Of a stretch of DNA of 64,000 bases, positions 48,652 to 59,370 are shown piece after piece. The notes under the pieces are model-generated. The model ran no database searches and was not told the origin of the DNA. It saw only the letters and a program-made list of their open reading frames with translations. The first letter of the stretch is position 1, and the number at the start of each line of letters is the position of its first letter. The DNA is from Rahnella sp. AA (GTDB lineage: Bacteria > Pseudomonadota > Gammaproteobacteria > Enterobacterales > Enterobacteriaceae), in the NCBI RefSeq assembly GCF_002834385.1, contig NZ_PITQ01000001.1, forward strand, positions 1-64,000, read 5' to 3'. The position numbers and the translations under genes are program-made.

Positions 48652-49845
48652 GTGTTCCAACATGTTGATGCCTATGCCGGTGACCCGATTTTGTCGCTGA
48701 TGGAAAGCTTTAAGACCGATCCAAGACAAGACAAAGTGAACCTGAGCATCGGTCTCTATTACGACGAGCAGGGTATTATCCCGCAGCTGGCTGCGGTGGA
48801 AAATGCTGAGCAGCAGCTGAGCGCCGGGCCACAGGCCGCGTCAGTGTACCTGCCGATGGAAGGCCTGCCCGCTTACCGCGCAGGCATTCAGGAATTGCTG
48901 TTTGGTGCTGAACATCCGGCGCTGAAACAACAGCGTATCTCCACGATTCAGACCGTTGGCGGTTCCGGCGCGCTGAAAGTGGGCGCTGATTTCCTGAAAT
49001 TTTATTTCCCGAATTCAGAAGTTTACGTGAGCGACCCGACCTGGGAAAACCACGTAGCGATTTTTGGTGGCGCAGGCTTCAAAGTTCACACCTATCCATA
49101 TTTTGACCCTGAAACGCTGGGCGTAAACTTTGAGGCGATGACTGACCGCCTGAAAACCCTGCCAGCGAAAAGCATTGTGCTGCTGCACCCTTGCTGCCAC
49201 AACCCGACGGGTTCTGACCTGACGCCAGCGCAGTGGGATCAGGTGATCGAAATTACGAAACAGTGCGAGCTGATCCCGTTCCTCGACATTGCTTATCAGG
49301 GCTTTGGTGCAGGCATTGATGAAGATGCTTATGCGATCCGTGCGATGGCGTCTGCCGGTGTGAACTGCTTCGTCAGCAACTCCTTCTCGAAGATTTTCTC
49401 CCTGTACGGTGAACGCGTCGGCGGGTTGTCCGTGGTGTGTGAAGACAGCGACGCCGCTGGCCGCGTACTGGGTCAGCTGAAAGCGACCGTGCGCCGCAAC
49501 TACTCCAGCCCGCCGAATTTCGGTGCGAAAGTGGTAGCGAAAGTCCTGAGCGACAGCGCGCTGAACGCGCAGTGGAAAGCTGAAGTAGAGAAAATGCGCA
49601 CCCGTATTCTTGAAATGCGTCACACGCTGGTCGACAGCCTGAAAGTTGCCTTGCCGGGTCGTGATTTCAATTACCTGCTGCAACAGCGCGGGATGTTCAG
49701 CTACACCGGATTCAGCGAAGAACAGGTTGTCCGTCTGCGTGAAGAATTCGGCGTTTACCTGATCCTCAGCGGTCGTGTGTGCATGGCAGGCCTGAATCAC
49801 CATAACGTGAAACAGGTCGCCGAAGCCTTCGCTGCCGTGCAATAA
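48652..49845 (+). CDS. tyrB: Aromatic amino acid aminotransferase
   Basis: PLP transaminase for the last step of tyrosine and phenylalanine synthesis, also active on leucine and aspartate. I chose the GTG at 48652, giving 397 residues as in E. coli and starting [18 protein letters not shown] ends nine nt before it, while the ATG at 48643 directly abuts that site. The PLP lysine is in [17 protein letters not shown], and the substrate Arg is in LSGRVCMAG. The [10 protein letters not shown] block is intact. It has its own promoter and terminator. Confidence 0.95.
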   Translation: MFQHVDAYAGDPILSLMESFKTDPRQDKVNLSIGLYYDEQGIIPQLAAVENAEQQLSAGPQAASVYLPMEGLPAYRAGIQELLFGAEHPALKQQRISTIQTVGGSGALKVGADFLKFYFPNSEVYVSDPTWENHVAIFGGAGFKVHTYPYFDPETLGVNFEAMTDRLKTLPAKSIVLLHPCCHNPTGSDLTPAQWDQVIEITKQCELIPFLDIAYQGFGAGIDEDAYAIRAMASAGVNCFVSNSFSKIFSLYGERVGGLSVVCEDSDAAGRVLGQLKATVRRNYSSPPNFGAKVVAKVLSDSALNAQWKAEVEKMRTRILEMRHTLVDSLKVALPGRDFNYLLQQRGMFSYTGFSEEQVVRLREEFGVYLILSGRVCMAGLNHHNVKQVAEAFAAVQ

Positions 49846-49861
49846 CTCCCCGTTTTACACC

Positions 49862-49892
49862 AAAAGGGCTGACAGCGATGTCGGCCCTTTTT
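49862..49892 (+). terminator. tyrB terminator
   Basis: AAAAGGGC...GCCCTTTTTT with an inner GACA/TGTC stem, 16 nt after tyrB. Strong. Confidence 0.88.
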
Positions 49893-49995
49893 TGTATTTG
49901 CGATCTCATACCTTTCTTTTTCGCCATGTTGCTGCACACTAAATAGACGATTTCGGTAATGGAATCGTTCACCTCAGAGACGGAGAAAGGCAAAA

Positions 49996-50349
49996 ATGAC
50001 CAGTCTGGAATTGCTCGACTACTGCATGGGAAAACCCGGAGCAGAGCAAAGTACGCAGAACCAATACGGCGCGAATCAGATAAAAGTGGGCGGCGTGATG
50101 TTCGCAATGTTCTGCGATTGTCAGGGATTTGAAGCCGTTTCGCTGAAAACCAGCCTCGAAATGGCCGGAAAGCTGCGGGCAGAACACACCTGCATTCTTC
50201 CGGGCGAGAACCTCAATAAAGCGCACTGGAATACTGTCGTGCTTGACGGCAGTTTGCCGAACTCTCAGCTTTATTCCCTGATCGACAGTTCCTACAAGAT
50301 GGTCGTTTCCGCTTTGCCGGAGAACACCCGTCAGGAATTCGGCGTCTGA
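49996..50349 (+). CDS. yjbR: MmcQ/YjbR-family protein
   Basis: A 117-residue small protein (E. coli YjbR 118) of the double-wing DNA-binding-like MmcQ/YjbR family, with LELLDYCMGKPGAEQS, KVGGVMFAMF and the C-terminal DSSYKMVVSALP. Function not established. SD GGAGAAAGG lies before the start. In E. coli it lies between tyrB/aphA and uvrA, so its place is conserved although aphA and yjbQ are missing. Its 3' end overlaps the convergent flavin-barrel gene by 19 bp. Confidence 0.87.
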   Translation: MTSLELLDYCMGKPGAEQSTQNQYGANQIKVGGVMFAMFCDCQGFEAVSLKTSLEMAGKLRAEHTCILPGENLNKAHWNTVVLDGSLPNSQLYSLIDSSYKMVVSALPENTRQEFGV

Positions 50350-51251
50350 TCGCCGGGCCACTGGCCGGTGCCCAGCGTCGCAGGTGAATAATCAGGCGCT
50401 TCTCCGCGCCACGGCAGCGCTGCGCGAAAGCGCCATCCGCGGGTGATATCCAGGCTCCAGTAACGTTCCGCGCCTGACGGACCGGGGATTTCCTCCGGTT
50501 GCCAGTGAATTTGGGTATAGCCCTGCAAATGCAGAATATCGCCGCTCGTGAAATCGATAAACAGCAGCGCGGCGCGGGGTTCGGCCAGCAGATTTCCCAG
50601 CGTATTCATATACTGATTTCCCCGGTAGTCCGGCACCCACAACCGGTTTCCCACCAGATGCGCAAACCCCGGCTGACCACCGCGATGTGACACGTCGGTT
50701 CCGCCATGCGCGTGGCTGGCGATGAAAAAGGTATCGGCACGCGCAATCAGCGCGCGGGCGTCTTCGTCCGGTTCCGTCATGTCTTCGCGAGCAGGCAACG
50801 GTTTATGTACCGGAACGTCCGTCAGTTTGCGGATCTGAATATACTTCGGACAGTTGCCAAAACTCTGATCGATGAGGATCTCGATCCGGTTTTTGTCCAT
50901 GCGGCCGATCCTGCCGTTTGCCCGGTTTCGTCTGCGGTTCGAGAAATCGATCCCCAGCGCGCCGACCTCTTTCCCCGGTTCCAGTGCGGCCTGCGCCGGA
51001 TCGTCGGGACGCCGTGGCGCATTCACCCGCAGATGTTTGTCATCCGGCGCGCGAATAAAACCGGCGGGACCGGTCAGGATCGTCGCCACCGGCCAGTCAT
51101 TATCATCCAGCGTGGCGACAAACAGATAAGGCAGTGCAGCGAAAAATAACCGGTGCTGTTCCGGCATCGCCTCGCGTATCCCGTGCGCGGAAACATCGAA
51201 CCCCGCCAGATCCTGCGCCAGGATTTCATCGGCATGGAATACGCTGTTCAT
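50331..51251 (-). CDS. Pyridoxamine 5'-phosphate oxidase-family (flavin split-barrel) protein
   Basis: A 306-residue protein with two split-barrel-like halves: PYLFVATLDDNDWPVATILTG near residue 45 and ADTFFIASHAHGGTDVSHRG near residue 175. It is similar to flavin-dependent proteins annotated as PPOX-class and linked to redox or nitro-compound chemistry. No catalytic role can be fixed. It starts 6 nt after the GST stop and probably forms an operon with it. Confidence 0.8.
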   Translation of the reverse strand: MNSVFHADEILAQDLAGFDVSAHGIREAMPEQHRLFFAALPYLFVATLDDNDWPVATILTGPAGFIRAPDDKHLRVNAPRRPDDPAQAALEPGKEVGALGIDFSNRRRNRANGRIGRMDKNRIEILIDQSFGNCPKYIQIRKLTDVPVHKPLPAREDMTEPDEDARALIARADTFFIASHAHGGTDVSHRGGQPGFAHLVGNRLWVPDYRGNQYMNTLGNLLAEPRAALLFIDFTSGDILHLQGYTQIHWQPEEIPGPSGAERYWSLDITRGWRFRAALPWRGEAPDYSPATLGTGQWPGDQTPNS

Positions 51252-51257
51252 GGCGGC

Positions 51258-51878
51258 TTACAACGCTCTTTCGGGTAAAGGGAGAGCCGGAAGCGGCGTG
51301 AAGCCCGGCAGATTTTCAATCCGTTTCAGCCAGCGCCGGATCGCCGGATAATCTTCCAGCGAGACCCCGCCTTCCGGCGCCGCGGCGATATAGCTGTAGC
51401 AGGCCAGATCGCCAATCGTGGCGCGATCGGTCGCCAGAAACTCATGCGTTTCAACATGCTTTTCCAACTGCGGCAGGAATTTCGCCGTCAGCGCCAGCGC
51501 GTAGTCATAAGGTTCCGGTGCAGAAAATTGTTTCACCATCCGCGTTGAAGCCGGGCCAAAACGCACTTCACCGGCGGCGCGGGACAACCATTTCTGCACC
51601 TGCGCCGCTTGCAACGGATCTTCCGGCAGCCAGTGGCTGTCCGGCGCGTAGCGTTTCACCAGATACACCAGAATGGCGTTGCTGTCGGTGATGACGTGTT
51701 CGCCATCGACTAAAACAGGCACCTGTTGCAACGGATTCAGGTGAGCAAATTCTTCGGTTTTGCGTTCGTCGGCACCGGCTTCTTTAAACTCAAAAGGCAG
51801 ATTGAGCATCTTAAGCAATAAGGTGACGCGGTGGCAGTGCCCGGATAGCGGCGTGCCGAAAAGCTGGATAGCGGGCAT
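51258..51878 (-). CDS. Glutathione S-transferase-family protein
   Basis: A 206-residue cytoplasmic GST from the ATG at 51878 (AAAGGAGA eight nt upstream; an in-frame start at 51911 is less likely). The thioredoxin-like N-domain has LFGTPLSGHCHRVTLLLKML and the glutathione-contacting VPVLVDGEHVITDSNAIL; the helical C-domain has the N-capping segment TIGDLACYSYIA. Operon with the flavin-barrel gene, divergent from a LysR regulator. Confidence 0.88.
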   Translation of the reverse strand: MPAIQLFGTPLSGHCHRVTLLLKMLNLPFEFKEAGADERKTEEFAHLNPLQQVPVLVDGEHVITDSNAILVYLVKRYAPDSHWLPEDPLQAAQVQKWLSRAAGEVRFGPASTRMVKQFSAPEPYDYALALTAKFLPQLEKHVETHEFLATDRATIGDLACYSYIAAAPEGGVSLEDYPAIRRWLKRIENLPGFTPLPALPLPERAL

Positions 51879-51979
51879 GGAATGTCTCCTTTGTCTGTGT
51901 CGTATAAACATTACTCTTGCGCGAAATGATTGTGATCCGCGAAGATTGAAATTGAGTGTTTCACTTTGTGGAAGAATCT

Positions 51980-52915
51980 ATGGACCGTTTGGATGAAATG
52001 GCGATTTTTGTCGCCGTACTTCAGTATGGCAGCCTGGCGGAAGCCGCCCGTAAACTTCACCGTTCGCCGCCAGCGATCACGCGCGCGATTGCCTCGCTGG
52101 AACACCGATTCGGTGCGCGACTGGTCGAGCGCACCACCCGCAGCCTGGCACCGACAGAAGCGGGCGCACGTCTGGCCGAAAAAGCACGGCTGTTGCTGAG
52201 CCACTATCAGGACGCCGTGGAAGATACCGCTGAAACCCAGCTGAGCGGCCTGTTGCGGCTGACTGCGCCGGTTCAGTTCGGGCGTAAACACGTTGCGCCG
52301 CTGGTGATGGAATTTCTCGAACAGAACCCGCACATGCAGATTGAGATGATGCTCAGCGACCGGAATCTGGACTTAATCGACGAAGGGCTGGATCTGGCGG
52401 TGCGTATCGGGCATCAGGAAGATTCGGGCAAAGTAGCGCGTAAAGTGGCCGAGGTCACCCGCGTACTGGTCGCCAGCCCGGCATATCTGGCGCAGCACGG
52501 CCTGCCGCAGCATCCGTCAGATCTCGCGACGCATCAGACCATCATGGGCACTCTACGTACCCAAATTCGCGAATGGCGGTTCGGACCGCATGAAGACGAT
52601 CTGCGCGTGCGGCTTTCGCCACGTCTGCTGCTCAATGATGTCGAATCCCAGTTGCTGGCGGTGCGAAGCGGGCGCGGGATTGCGCGGTTGTTGTCGTATC
52701 AGGTGAGCGAAGATTTGCAGGCCGGCAGCATGGTCCGGCTGCTGGCTGATTTCGAACCGCTGCCGCTGCCGGTTCAGCTGGTCGCGCAACAGGTGCAGCA
52801 AATGCCGCGCAAAGTACGAACATTCTGGGATTTCGCTTTTCAGCGCCTGAGCGTGCTGCCGCAACTGCATCCTTTAAAGGGTGACGCGGGTCACGATCCT
52901 TTGTTGCAAAAATAA
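51980..52915 (+). CDS. LysR-family transcriptional regulator
   Basis: A 311-residue regulator from the ATG at 51980 (GGAAG upstream); an in-frame GTG at 51956 would add eight residues. The helix-turn-helix is MAIFVAVLQYGSLAEAARKL, followed by SPPAITRAIASLEHRFGARL. The C-terminal effector domain has GLDLAVRIGHQEDS and VRSGRGIARLLSYQV. The closest pattern is the AaeR/DmlR-like group. Divergent from the GST-flavin operon across 101 bp, which it probably regulates. Confidence 0.88.
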   Translation: MDRLDEMAIFVAVLQYGSLAEAARKLHRSPPAITRAIASLEHRFGARLVERTTRSLAPTEAGARLAEKARLLLSHYQDAVEDTAETQLSGLLRLTAPVQFGRKHVAPLVMEFLEQNPHMQIEMMLSDRNLDLIDEGLDLAVRIGHQEDSGKVARKVAEVTRVLVASPAYLAQHGLPQHPSDLATHQTIMGTLRTQIREWRFGPHEDDLRVRLSPRLLLNDVESQLLAVRSGRGIARLLSYQVSEDLQAGSMVRLLADFEPLPLPVQLVAQQVQQMPRKVRTFWDFAFQRLSVLPQLHPLKGDAGHDPLLQK

Positions 52916-52954
52916 CCTACTCTGAGAGTTGTGCAAAAACAGTGAGTTACTTAA

Positions 52955-54181
<1,227 letters not shown>

Positions 54182-54212
54182 GGTTTAGCCAGAATGCGGA
54201 TTGGTTTTAGCT

Positions 54213-54232
54213 CCTCCCCTTCGCAGGGGAGG
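54213..54232. terminator. Hairpin between the esterase gene and uvrA
   Basis: CCTCCCC and GGGGAGG pair around TTCGCA in the 63-bp convergent gap. T-runs are poor on both sides. Confidence 0.5.
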
Positions 54233-54244
54233 AAGCCAAAAACA

Positions 54245-57100
54245 TTAAGCCGTTTTCTTCGCCTGCTGGCTGTGGCGTTCGAGCAGCGGTTTCAGGAAGC
54301 GTGCGGTGTGCGATTCTTTGCATTCCGCGACGGTTTCCGGTGTTCCGGCAACCAGAATCTGACCGCCGCCGGCACCGCCTTCCGGCCCCAGATCGACAAT
54401 CCAGTCCGCGGTTTTAATCACGTCCAGATTGTGTTCAATCACCACAATGGTGTTGCCCTGATCGCGCAACTGATGCAGCACTTCCAGCAATTGCTGGATG
54501 TCGGCAAAGTGCAGACCGGTGGTCGGCTCGTCGAGAATATACAGCGTCTGGCCGGTGCCGCGTTTGGAAAGCTCACGCGCCAGTTTCACACGCTGCGCTT
54601 CACCGCCGGACAGCGTGGTCGCTGACTGGCCGAGGCTGATATACGTCAGACCGACGTCGATTAACGTCTGCAATTTACGCGCAAGGGCTGGGACGGCGTC
54701 GAAGAAATCACGGGCTTCTTCAATCGTCATTTCCAGCACTTCGTGGATGCTCTTGCCTTTGTATTTAATTTCCAGCGTTTCGCGGTTATAGCGTTTGCCT
54801 TTGCACTGATCGCACGGCACATAAATATCCGGCAGGAAGTGCATTTCGACTTTGATCACGCCATCGCCCTGACAGGCTTCACAGCGCCCGCCTTTGACGT
54901 TGAAACTGAAACGCCCTGGCGTATAGCCGCGTGAACGTGATTCCGGCACACCGGCAAACAGTTCGCGAACCGGCGTGAAAATGCCGGTGTACGTCGCCGG
55001 GTTAGAGCGCGGCGTACGGCCAATCGGGCTCTGGTCGATGTCGATCACTTTATCGAAATGCCCCAGACCTTCGATTTCACGGTATGGCGCCGCTTCGGCG
55101 ATGGTCGCGCCGTTCAGTTCGCGCTGTGCCAGCGGGAACAACGTGTCGTTAATGAGCGTCGATTTCCCTGAGCCGGACACGCCGGTGATGCAGGTGAACA
55201 GGCCCACCGGCAGCGTCAGCGTGACATCTTTCAGGTTATTGCCTTTCGCGCCGGACAGTTTCAGCACTTTCGTTGCGTCCGCAGGCACACGTTGCGCAGG
55301 CACAGAAATCTCACGTTTACCGCTGAGGAACTGGCCGGTCAGCGATTCTTCGTTCGCCATGATGTCTTCTGCGGTGCCTTCTGCAACCACTTCACCGCCG
55401 TGGACGCCTGCGCCAGGGCCGATATCGATAATATGGTCGGCGGCGCGGATTGCGTCTTCGTCGTGTTCTACCACGATGACCGTATTGCCGAGATCACGCA
55501 GGTGGATCAGAGTTTCCAGCAGACGTTCATTGTCGCGCTGATGCAGTCCGATGGACGGTTCATCCAGCACGTACATCACGCCCACCAGACCGGCACCAAT
55601 CTGGCTCGCCAGACGGATACGCTGGGCTTCGCCGCCGGACAGCGTTTCGGCAGAACGGGACAGCGAGAGGTAGTTCAGCCCGACGTTCACCAGGAATTTC
55701 AGGCGATCGCCGATTTCTTTCAGCACTTTCTCAGCGATTTTTGCGCGCTGGCCGCTGAGTTTCATGTTGCGGAAGAAATCCATCGCATGGCCGATGCTGA
55801 AATCAGAGATTTCCGGCAGCGTGGTTTCTTCGACAAACACGTTACGCGCTTCTTCGCGCAGACGCGTGCCTTTACAGGATGTACAAGGGCGGTTGCTGAT
55901 ATATTTCGACAGCTCTTCGCGCACGGCGCTGGATTCCGTTTCTTTATAACGGCGTTCCATGTTGTGCAGCACACCTTCGAACGGATGGCGGCGGATTGAT
56001 GTGTCACCGCGATCGTTGATGTATTTGAATTCAATGGTGGTTTTGCCGGAACCGTGCAGGATTGCATGGCGCACGTCGCTGCTCAGTTCGTTAAACGGCG
56101 CTTCCACATCGAAATCGTAATGCTCGCCCAGTGAGCGCAGCATCTGGAAGTAATAGAAGTTACGGCGATCCCAGCCGCGGATGGCGCCACCAGCCAGGGA
56201 AAGCTCAGGGTTTTGCACCACGCGATCCGGATCGAAGAACTGCTGCACGCCCAAACCATCGCAGGTCGGGCAGGCACCCGCCGGGTTGTTGAACGAGAAC
56301 ATCCGCGGTTCGAGCTCGCGCATGCTGTAGCCACACACCGGGCAGGCGAAGTTGGCAGAGAACAGCATTTCGTCGGCTTTCGGGTCATCCATATCGGCGA
56401 CCACCGCCGTACCGCCGGACAATTCCAGCGCGGTTTCGAAGGATTCCGCGAGGCGCTGCGCCAGATCATCACGCACTTTAAAGCGGTCAACGACCACTTC
56501 AATGGTGTGTTTTTTCTGCAATTCCAGCTTCGGCGGATCCGACAAATCACAAACTTCGCCGTCGATACGCGCACGGATATAGCCTTGTGATGCCAGATTT
56601 TCCAGCGTTTTGGTGTGCTCGCCTTTACGGTCTTTCACGATCGTCGCGAGCAGCATCAGGCGCTGGCCTTCCGGCTGCGCGAGCACGTTATCCACCATCT
56701 GACTGACGGTCTGCGCGGACAGCGGAATATTGTGGTCCGGGCAGCGCGGCTCGCCCACGCGGGCAAACAGCAGACGCAGGTAGTCGTGGATTTCGGTAAT
56801 CGTCCCGACGGTGGAACGCGGGTTATGCGATGTAGATTTTTGCTCAATCGAAATAGCCGGAGACAGACCTTCAATATGGTCGACGTCCGGTTTTTCCATT
56901 AAGGATAAAAATTGGCGTGCATAGGCAGACAGCGACTCGACGTAGCGGCGCTGGCCTTCGGCGTACAGCGTATCGAACGCCAGAGAGGACTTGCCTGAAC
57001 CGGATAAGCCGGTGACAACAATCAGTTTGTCGCGCGGGATAATCAGGTTGATATTCTTGAGATTATGGGTGCGTGCGCCCCGAACTTCGATCTTATCCAT
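54245..57100 (-). CDS. uvrA: Excinuclease ABC subunit A
   Basis: Damage-recognition ATPase of nucleotide excision repair, 951 residues (E. coli 940). Two ABC cassettes have Walker [20 protein letters not shown] and [15 protein letters not shown], with signature motifs [16 protein letters not shown] and [15 protein letters not shown]. Zinc fingers are [10 protein letters not shown] to CPTC and CEACQGDGV to CDQC. The start is followed by [14 protein letters not shown]. Divergent from ssb, with a degenerate LexA box in the 347-bp gap. Confidence 0.97.
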   Translation of the reverse strand: MDKIEVRGARTHNLKNINLIIPRDKLIVVTGLSGSGKSSLAFDTLYAEGQRRYVESLSAYARQFLSLMEKPDVDHIEGLSPAISIEQKSTSHNPRSTVGTITEIHDYLRLLFARVGEPRCPDHNIPLSAQTVSQMVDNVLAQPEGQRLMLLATIVKDRKGEHTKTLENLASQGYIRARIDGEVCDLSDPPKLELQKKHTIEVVVDRFKVRDDLAQRLAESFETALELSGGTAVVADMDDPKADEMLFSANFACPVCGYSMRELEPRMFSFNNPAGACPTCDGLGVQQFFDPDRVVQNPELSLAGGAIRGWDRRNFYYFQMLRSLGEHYDFDVEAPFNELSSDVRHAILHGSGKTTIEFKYINDRGDTSIRRHPFEGVLHNMERRYKETESSAVREELSKYISNRPCTSCKGTRLREEARNVFVEETTLPEISDFSIGHAMDFFRNMKLSGQRAKIAEKVLKEIGDRLKFLVNVGLNYLSLSRSAETLSGGEAQRIRLASQIGAGLVGVMYVLDEPSIGLHQRDNERLLETLIHLRDLGNTVIVVEHDEDAIRAADHIIDIGPGAGVHGGEVVAEGTAEDIMANEESLTGQFLSGKREISVPAQRVPADATKVLKLSGAKGNNLKDVTLTLPVGLFTCITGVSGSGKSTLINDTLFPLAQRELNGATIAEAAPYREIEGLGHFDKVIDIDQSPIGRTPRSNPATYTGIFTPVRELFAGVPESRSRGYTPGRFSFNVKGGRCEACQGDGVIKVEMHFLPDIYVPCDQCKGKRYNRETLEIKYKGKSIHEVLEMTIEEARDFFDAVPALARKLQTLIDVGLTYISLGQSATTLSGGEAQRVKLARELSKRGTGQTLYILDEPTTGLHFADIQQLLEVLHQLRDQGNTIVVIEHNLDVIKTADWIVDLGPEGGAGGGQILVAGTPETVAECKESHTARFLKPLLERHSQQAKKTA

Positions 57101-57242
57101 TCATCATTCCCGGATTAACTTGATAGCTCACCGTGCCGGTGACCGTCGGAAAGTGTGGCATCGCGCCGGTCAGCGAATCAGGCACAGAGAAGAACGTAAC
57201 GCGCAATTATGACACAAATCACAGCCCATGCCACCCCAAAAC

Positions 57243-57258
57243 CTGAATGTATATCCAG
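57243..57258. promoter_or_regulatory. Degenerate LexA (SOS) box between uvrA and ssb
   Basis: CTGAATGTATATCCAG; read on the uvrA strand it is CTGGATATACATTCAG. It keeps the AT-rich core of the E. coli uvrA box (CTGTATATTCATTCAG) but has lost T at the fourth position. The rest of the 347-bp gap holds promoters and no gene; AGGAG precedes ssb. Confidence 0.8.
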
Positions 57259-57447
57259 TACTCGATGTAACAGGCGATCATTTACTGAGCATTATGGAAT
57301 GAATGTCCCGGCGAAGAACATCCGTTCGAGCCCGGCTGTGTTTTGTGGTTATGACGGCGGCGTTTTGTGGTTATAATGATACGAAGTGAGTCTTTCACAT
57401 CTCAAACTGTGGTTTCAGCCACGACATACATCATCAGGAGAATCCAC

Positions 57448-57993
57448 ATGGCCAGCAGAGGCGTAAACAAAGTTATTCTCGTCGGTAATCTCGGACAAGA
57501 TCCAGAAATCCGCTACATGCCAAACGGCGGCGCCGTTGCCAACATGACGCTGGCAACCTCCGAAAGCTGGCGTGACAAAGCCACCGGCGAGCAGAAAGAG
57601 AAAACAGAATGGCACCGCGTTGTGCTGTTCGGCAAATTAGCCGAAGTTGCCGGTGAATACCTGAAAAAGGGTTCACAGGTTTACATCGAAGGTGCACTGC
57701 AAACCCGTAAATGGACCGATCAGGCTGGCGTAGAAAAATACACCACCGAAGTCGTTGTTAACGTGGGCGGCACCATGCAAATGCTCGGCGGCCGTACCGG
57801 CGGCGGCGCACCTGCAGGTGGCGGTCAGGCATCAGCAGGTGGCGGCCAGCAGGGCGGTTGGGGTCAGCCTCAGCAGCCACAAGGCGGCAACCAGTTCAGC
57901 GGCGGCCAGCAGGCTCGTCCGGCTGCGCAAAACAACGCGCCAGCACAGAGCAACGAACCCCCAATGGATTTCGACGACGATATCCCGTTCTGA
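57448..57993 (+). CDS. ssb: Single-stranded DNA-binding protein
   Basis: Binds single-stranded DNA in replication, repair and recombination. It has 181 residues from the ATG at 57448 (CAGGAG upstream); the in-frame start at 57367 precedes the conserved N-terminus and was rejected. The OB-fold covers residues 1-112 ([20 protein letters not shown]). A Gly/Gln-rich linker of about 55 residues follows, ending in the partner-binding tip MDFDDDIPF. Divergent from uvrA. Confidence 0.97.
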   Translation: MASRGVNKVILVGNLGQDPEIRYMPNGGAVANMTLATSESWRDKATGEQKEKTEWHRVVLFGKLAEVAGEYLKKGSQVYIEGALQTRKWTDQAGVEKYTTEVVVNVGGTMQMLGGRTGGGAPAGGGQASAGGGQQGGWGQPQQPQGGNQFSGGQQARPAAQNNAPAQSNEPPMDFDDDIPF

Positions 57994-58025
57994 TTTTGTG
58001 CCTTCGGGCATTCATGTCAGGAATT

Positions 58026-58050
58026 AAAAAAGCCCCGAAAGGGGCTTTTT
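58026..58050 (+). terminator. ssb terminator
   Basis: A6-GCCCC-GAAA-GGGGC-T5, 32 nt after ssb. Strong. Downstream (58051-58349) the sequence is AT-rich and gene-free; a GGGGCTTTTT string recurs at 58335-58344. Confidence 0.92.
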
Positions 58051-58349
58051 GCTGTCTTAAAATTATCTATCATATTTATGATATGCGGATAATTAAATAT
58101 CTCTTTTAAATACTTTAATTTTATTCTTTATTATTATAGGGTTACTGAACGTGGTATCAGACAACTTACCCATGATTATTAGTAATTCTTATAGCAGTAG
58201 CTGAATATATTAAAGTTATTTTTATCTATTTAAGTGAAATTAACAGGATATAATTCTAATTTAATCTTTTTTGACAATAAAAATAAAAGTAACCATACGA
58301 ATGGAAAGGTTTTAAATCTGCCATCTCGTAAAATGGGGCTTTTTCAAAA

Positions 58350-58380
58350 CATTGACCGGTCAATGCAATCTATTTATATA
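58350..58380 (+). promoter_or_regulatory. Promoter with overlapping palindromic operator for the AT-rich operon
   Basis: TTGACC (58352-58357), a 17-nt spacer and TATATA (58375-58380) form a good sigma70 promoter. The perfect 16-bp palindrome CATTGACCGGTCAATG (58350-58365) covers the -35. A repressor bound there would block transcription. No regulator gene lies within the operon. Start of transcription would be near 58387 and the first ribosome site AAGGAGAG begins at 58397. Confidence 0.65.
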
Positions 58381-58411
58381 TTTAGCGGCAGATACGCAAG
58401 GAGAGATTGCT

Positions 58412-59368
58412 ATGCTAGATATAAAGGATGATCGCAGAACACATAATTTATTAAAGCTTATCGGTAATACACCGATGATACGCATTTTAGAAAATGAATA
58501 TCCACTTTGTGATATTCGCATTAAATTAGAATCTTACAATCCCGGTGGTTCGATTAAGGACCGGGTTGCGTTAGAAATCATAGAGAATGCTGAAAGACGT
58601 GGAAGTATTTTTCCTGGTATGGAACTTGTTGAGGCAACATCAGGAAATACGGGAATTGGTATTGCCTGGATTGGCCGTTTAACAGGATATAAGGTAACGA
58701 TTTTTACCCATGAACGCATAAGTAAAGAGAAATTAGACCTGCTGAAATTTTATGGCGCCAACGTTATTATTATGGATTCCGAAGAGCCATACGCTTCGAA
58801 AAAAAATTATCTCAATGTTGCAAATGAATATTCTAAAGGCCATGGGCGATATTTCTGCAATCAATTCAATAATTATTCAAATATTGATGCCCATTACAAA
58901 ACAACAGCTCCGGAGATCTGGCTGCAAGGTGGCCAAGATATAGATGCTGTTGTTTGCGGTGTTGGCTCTGGTGGGACATTAATGGGAATAAAAAAGTATT
59001 TTGTCGAGCGGGGAAGTCGAGCCATTTTTGTTGTGGCAGACCCTGTGGGATCAATATTTGAATCTTTCTTTTGCGGTAATAAGTACTCCCCCTTGCCCTG
59101 GAAAATTGAAGGGATTGGTTCTAACTTTATCCCGGGTATTCTCAGCAAAAATGCTGCAAATGAAGTTATACCTGTCACGGATGAACTTGCTTTCTCAACA
59201 TGCAATATACTCAGAGAAAAAGAGGGTATAGATATCGGTTTATCCAGCGGAGCAATTGTAGCAGCAGCAGTGAAACTGAAATCAAAAAACAATATGGAAA
59301 AGATAATCTGTCTTTCACCAGATTCTGGGGAAAGATACTTATCAAAATTACAACTAAAAGGAATTTGA
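58412..59368 (+). CDS. Cysteine-synthase/SbnA-like PLP enzyme
   Basis: Fold-type II PLP enzyme of 318 residues, from the ATG at 58412 with AAGGAGAG eight nt upstream. PLP Lys49 lies in NPGGSIKDRVA, a form typical of cystathionine beta-synthase and SbnA rather than housekeeping CysK/CysM. TSGNTG (76-81) holds the substrate carboxylate and GVGSGGT (183-189) the PLP phosphate. It should catalyse beta-replacement on an activated serine (O-acetyl or O-phospho) with an unknown nucleophile. It opens a four-gene operon: the decarboxylase starts 2 nt after its stop. The AT-rich composition, 20 G/C of 60 in 58861-58920, contrasts with its neighbours. Confidence 0.88.
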   Translation: MLDIKDDRRTHNLLKLIGNTPMIRILENEYPLCDIRIKLESYNPGGSIKDRVALEIIENAERRGSIFPGMELVEATSGNTGIGIAWIGRLTGYKVTIFTHERISKEKLDLLKFYGANVIIMDSEEPYASKKNYLNVANEYSKGHGRYFCNQFNNYSNIDAHYKTTAPEIWLQGGQDIDAVVCGVGSGGTLMGIKKYFVERGSRAIFVVADPVGSIFESFFCGNKYSPLPWKIEGIGSNFIPGILSKNAANEVIPVTDELAFSTCNILREKEGIDIGLSSGAIVAAAVKLKSKNNMEKIICLSPDSGERYLSKLQLKGI

Positions 59369-59370
59369 AT

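Noticed and set aside
58234-58431. 65-codon frame upstream of the cysteine-synthase-like gene
   Set aside because: No ribosome site, crosses the promoter and operator and overlaps the next gene; low-complexity AT-rich translation.
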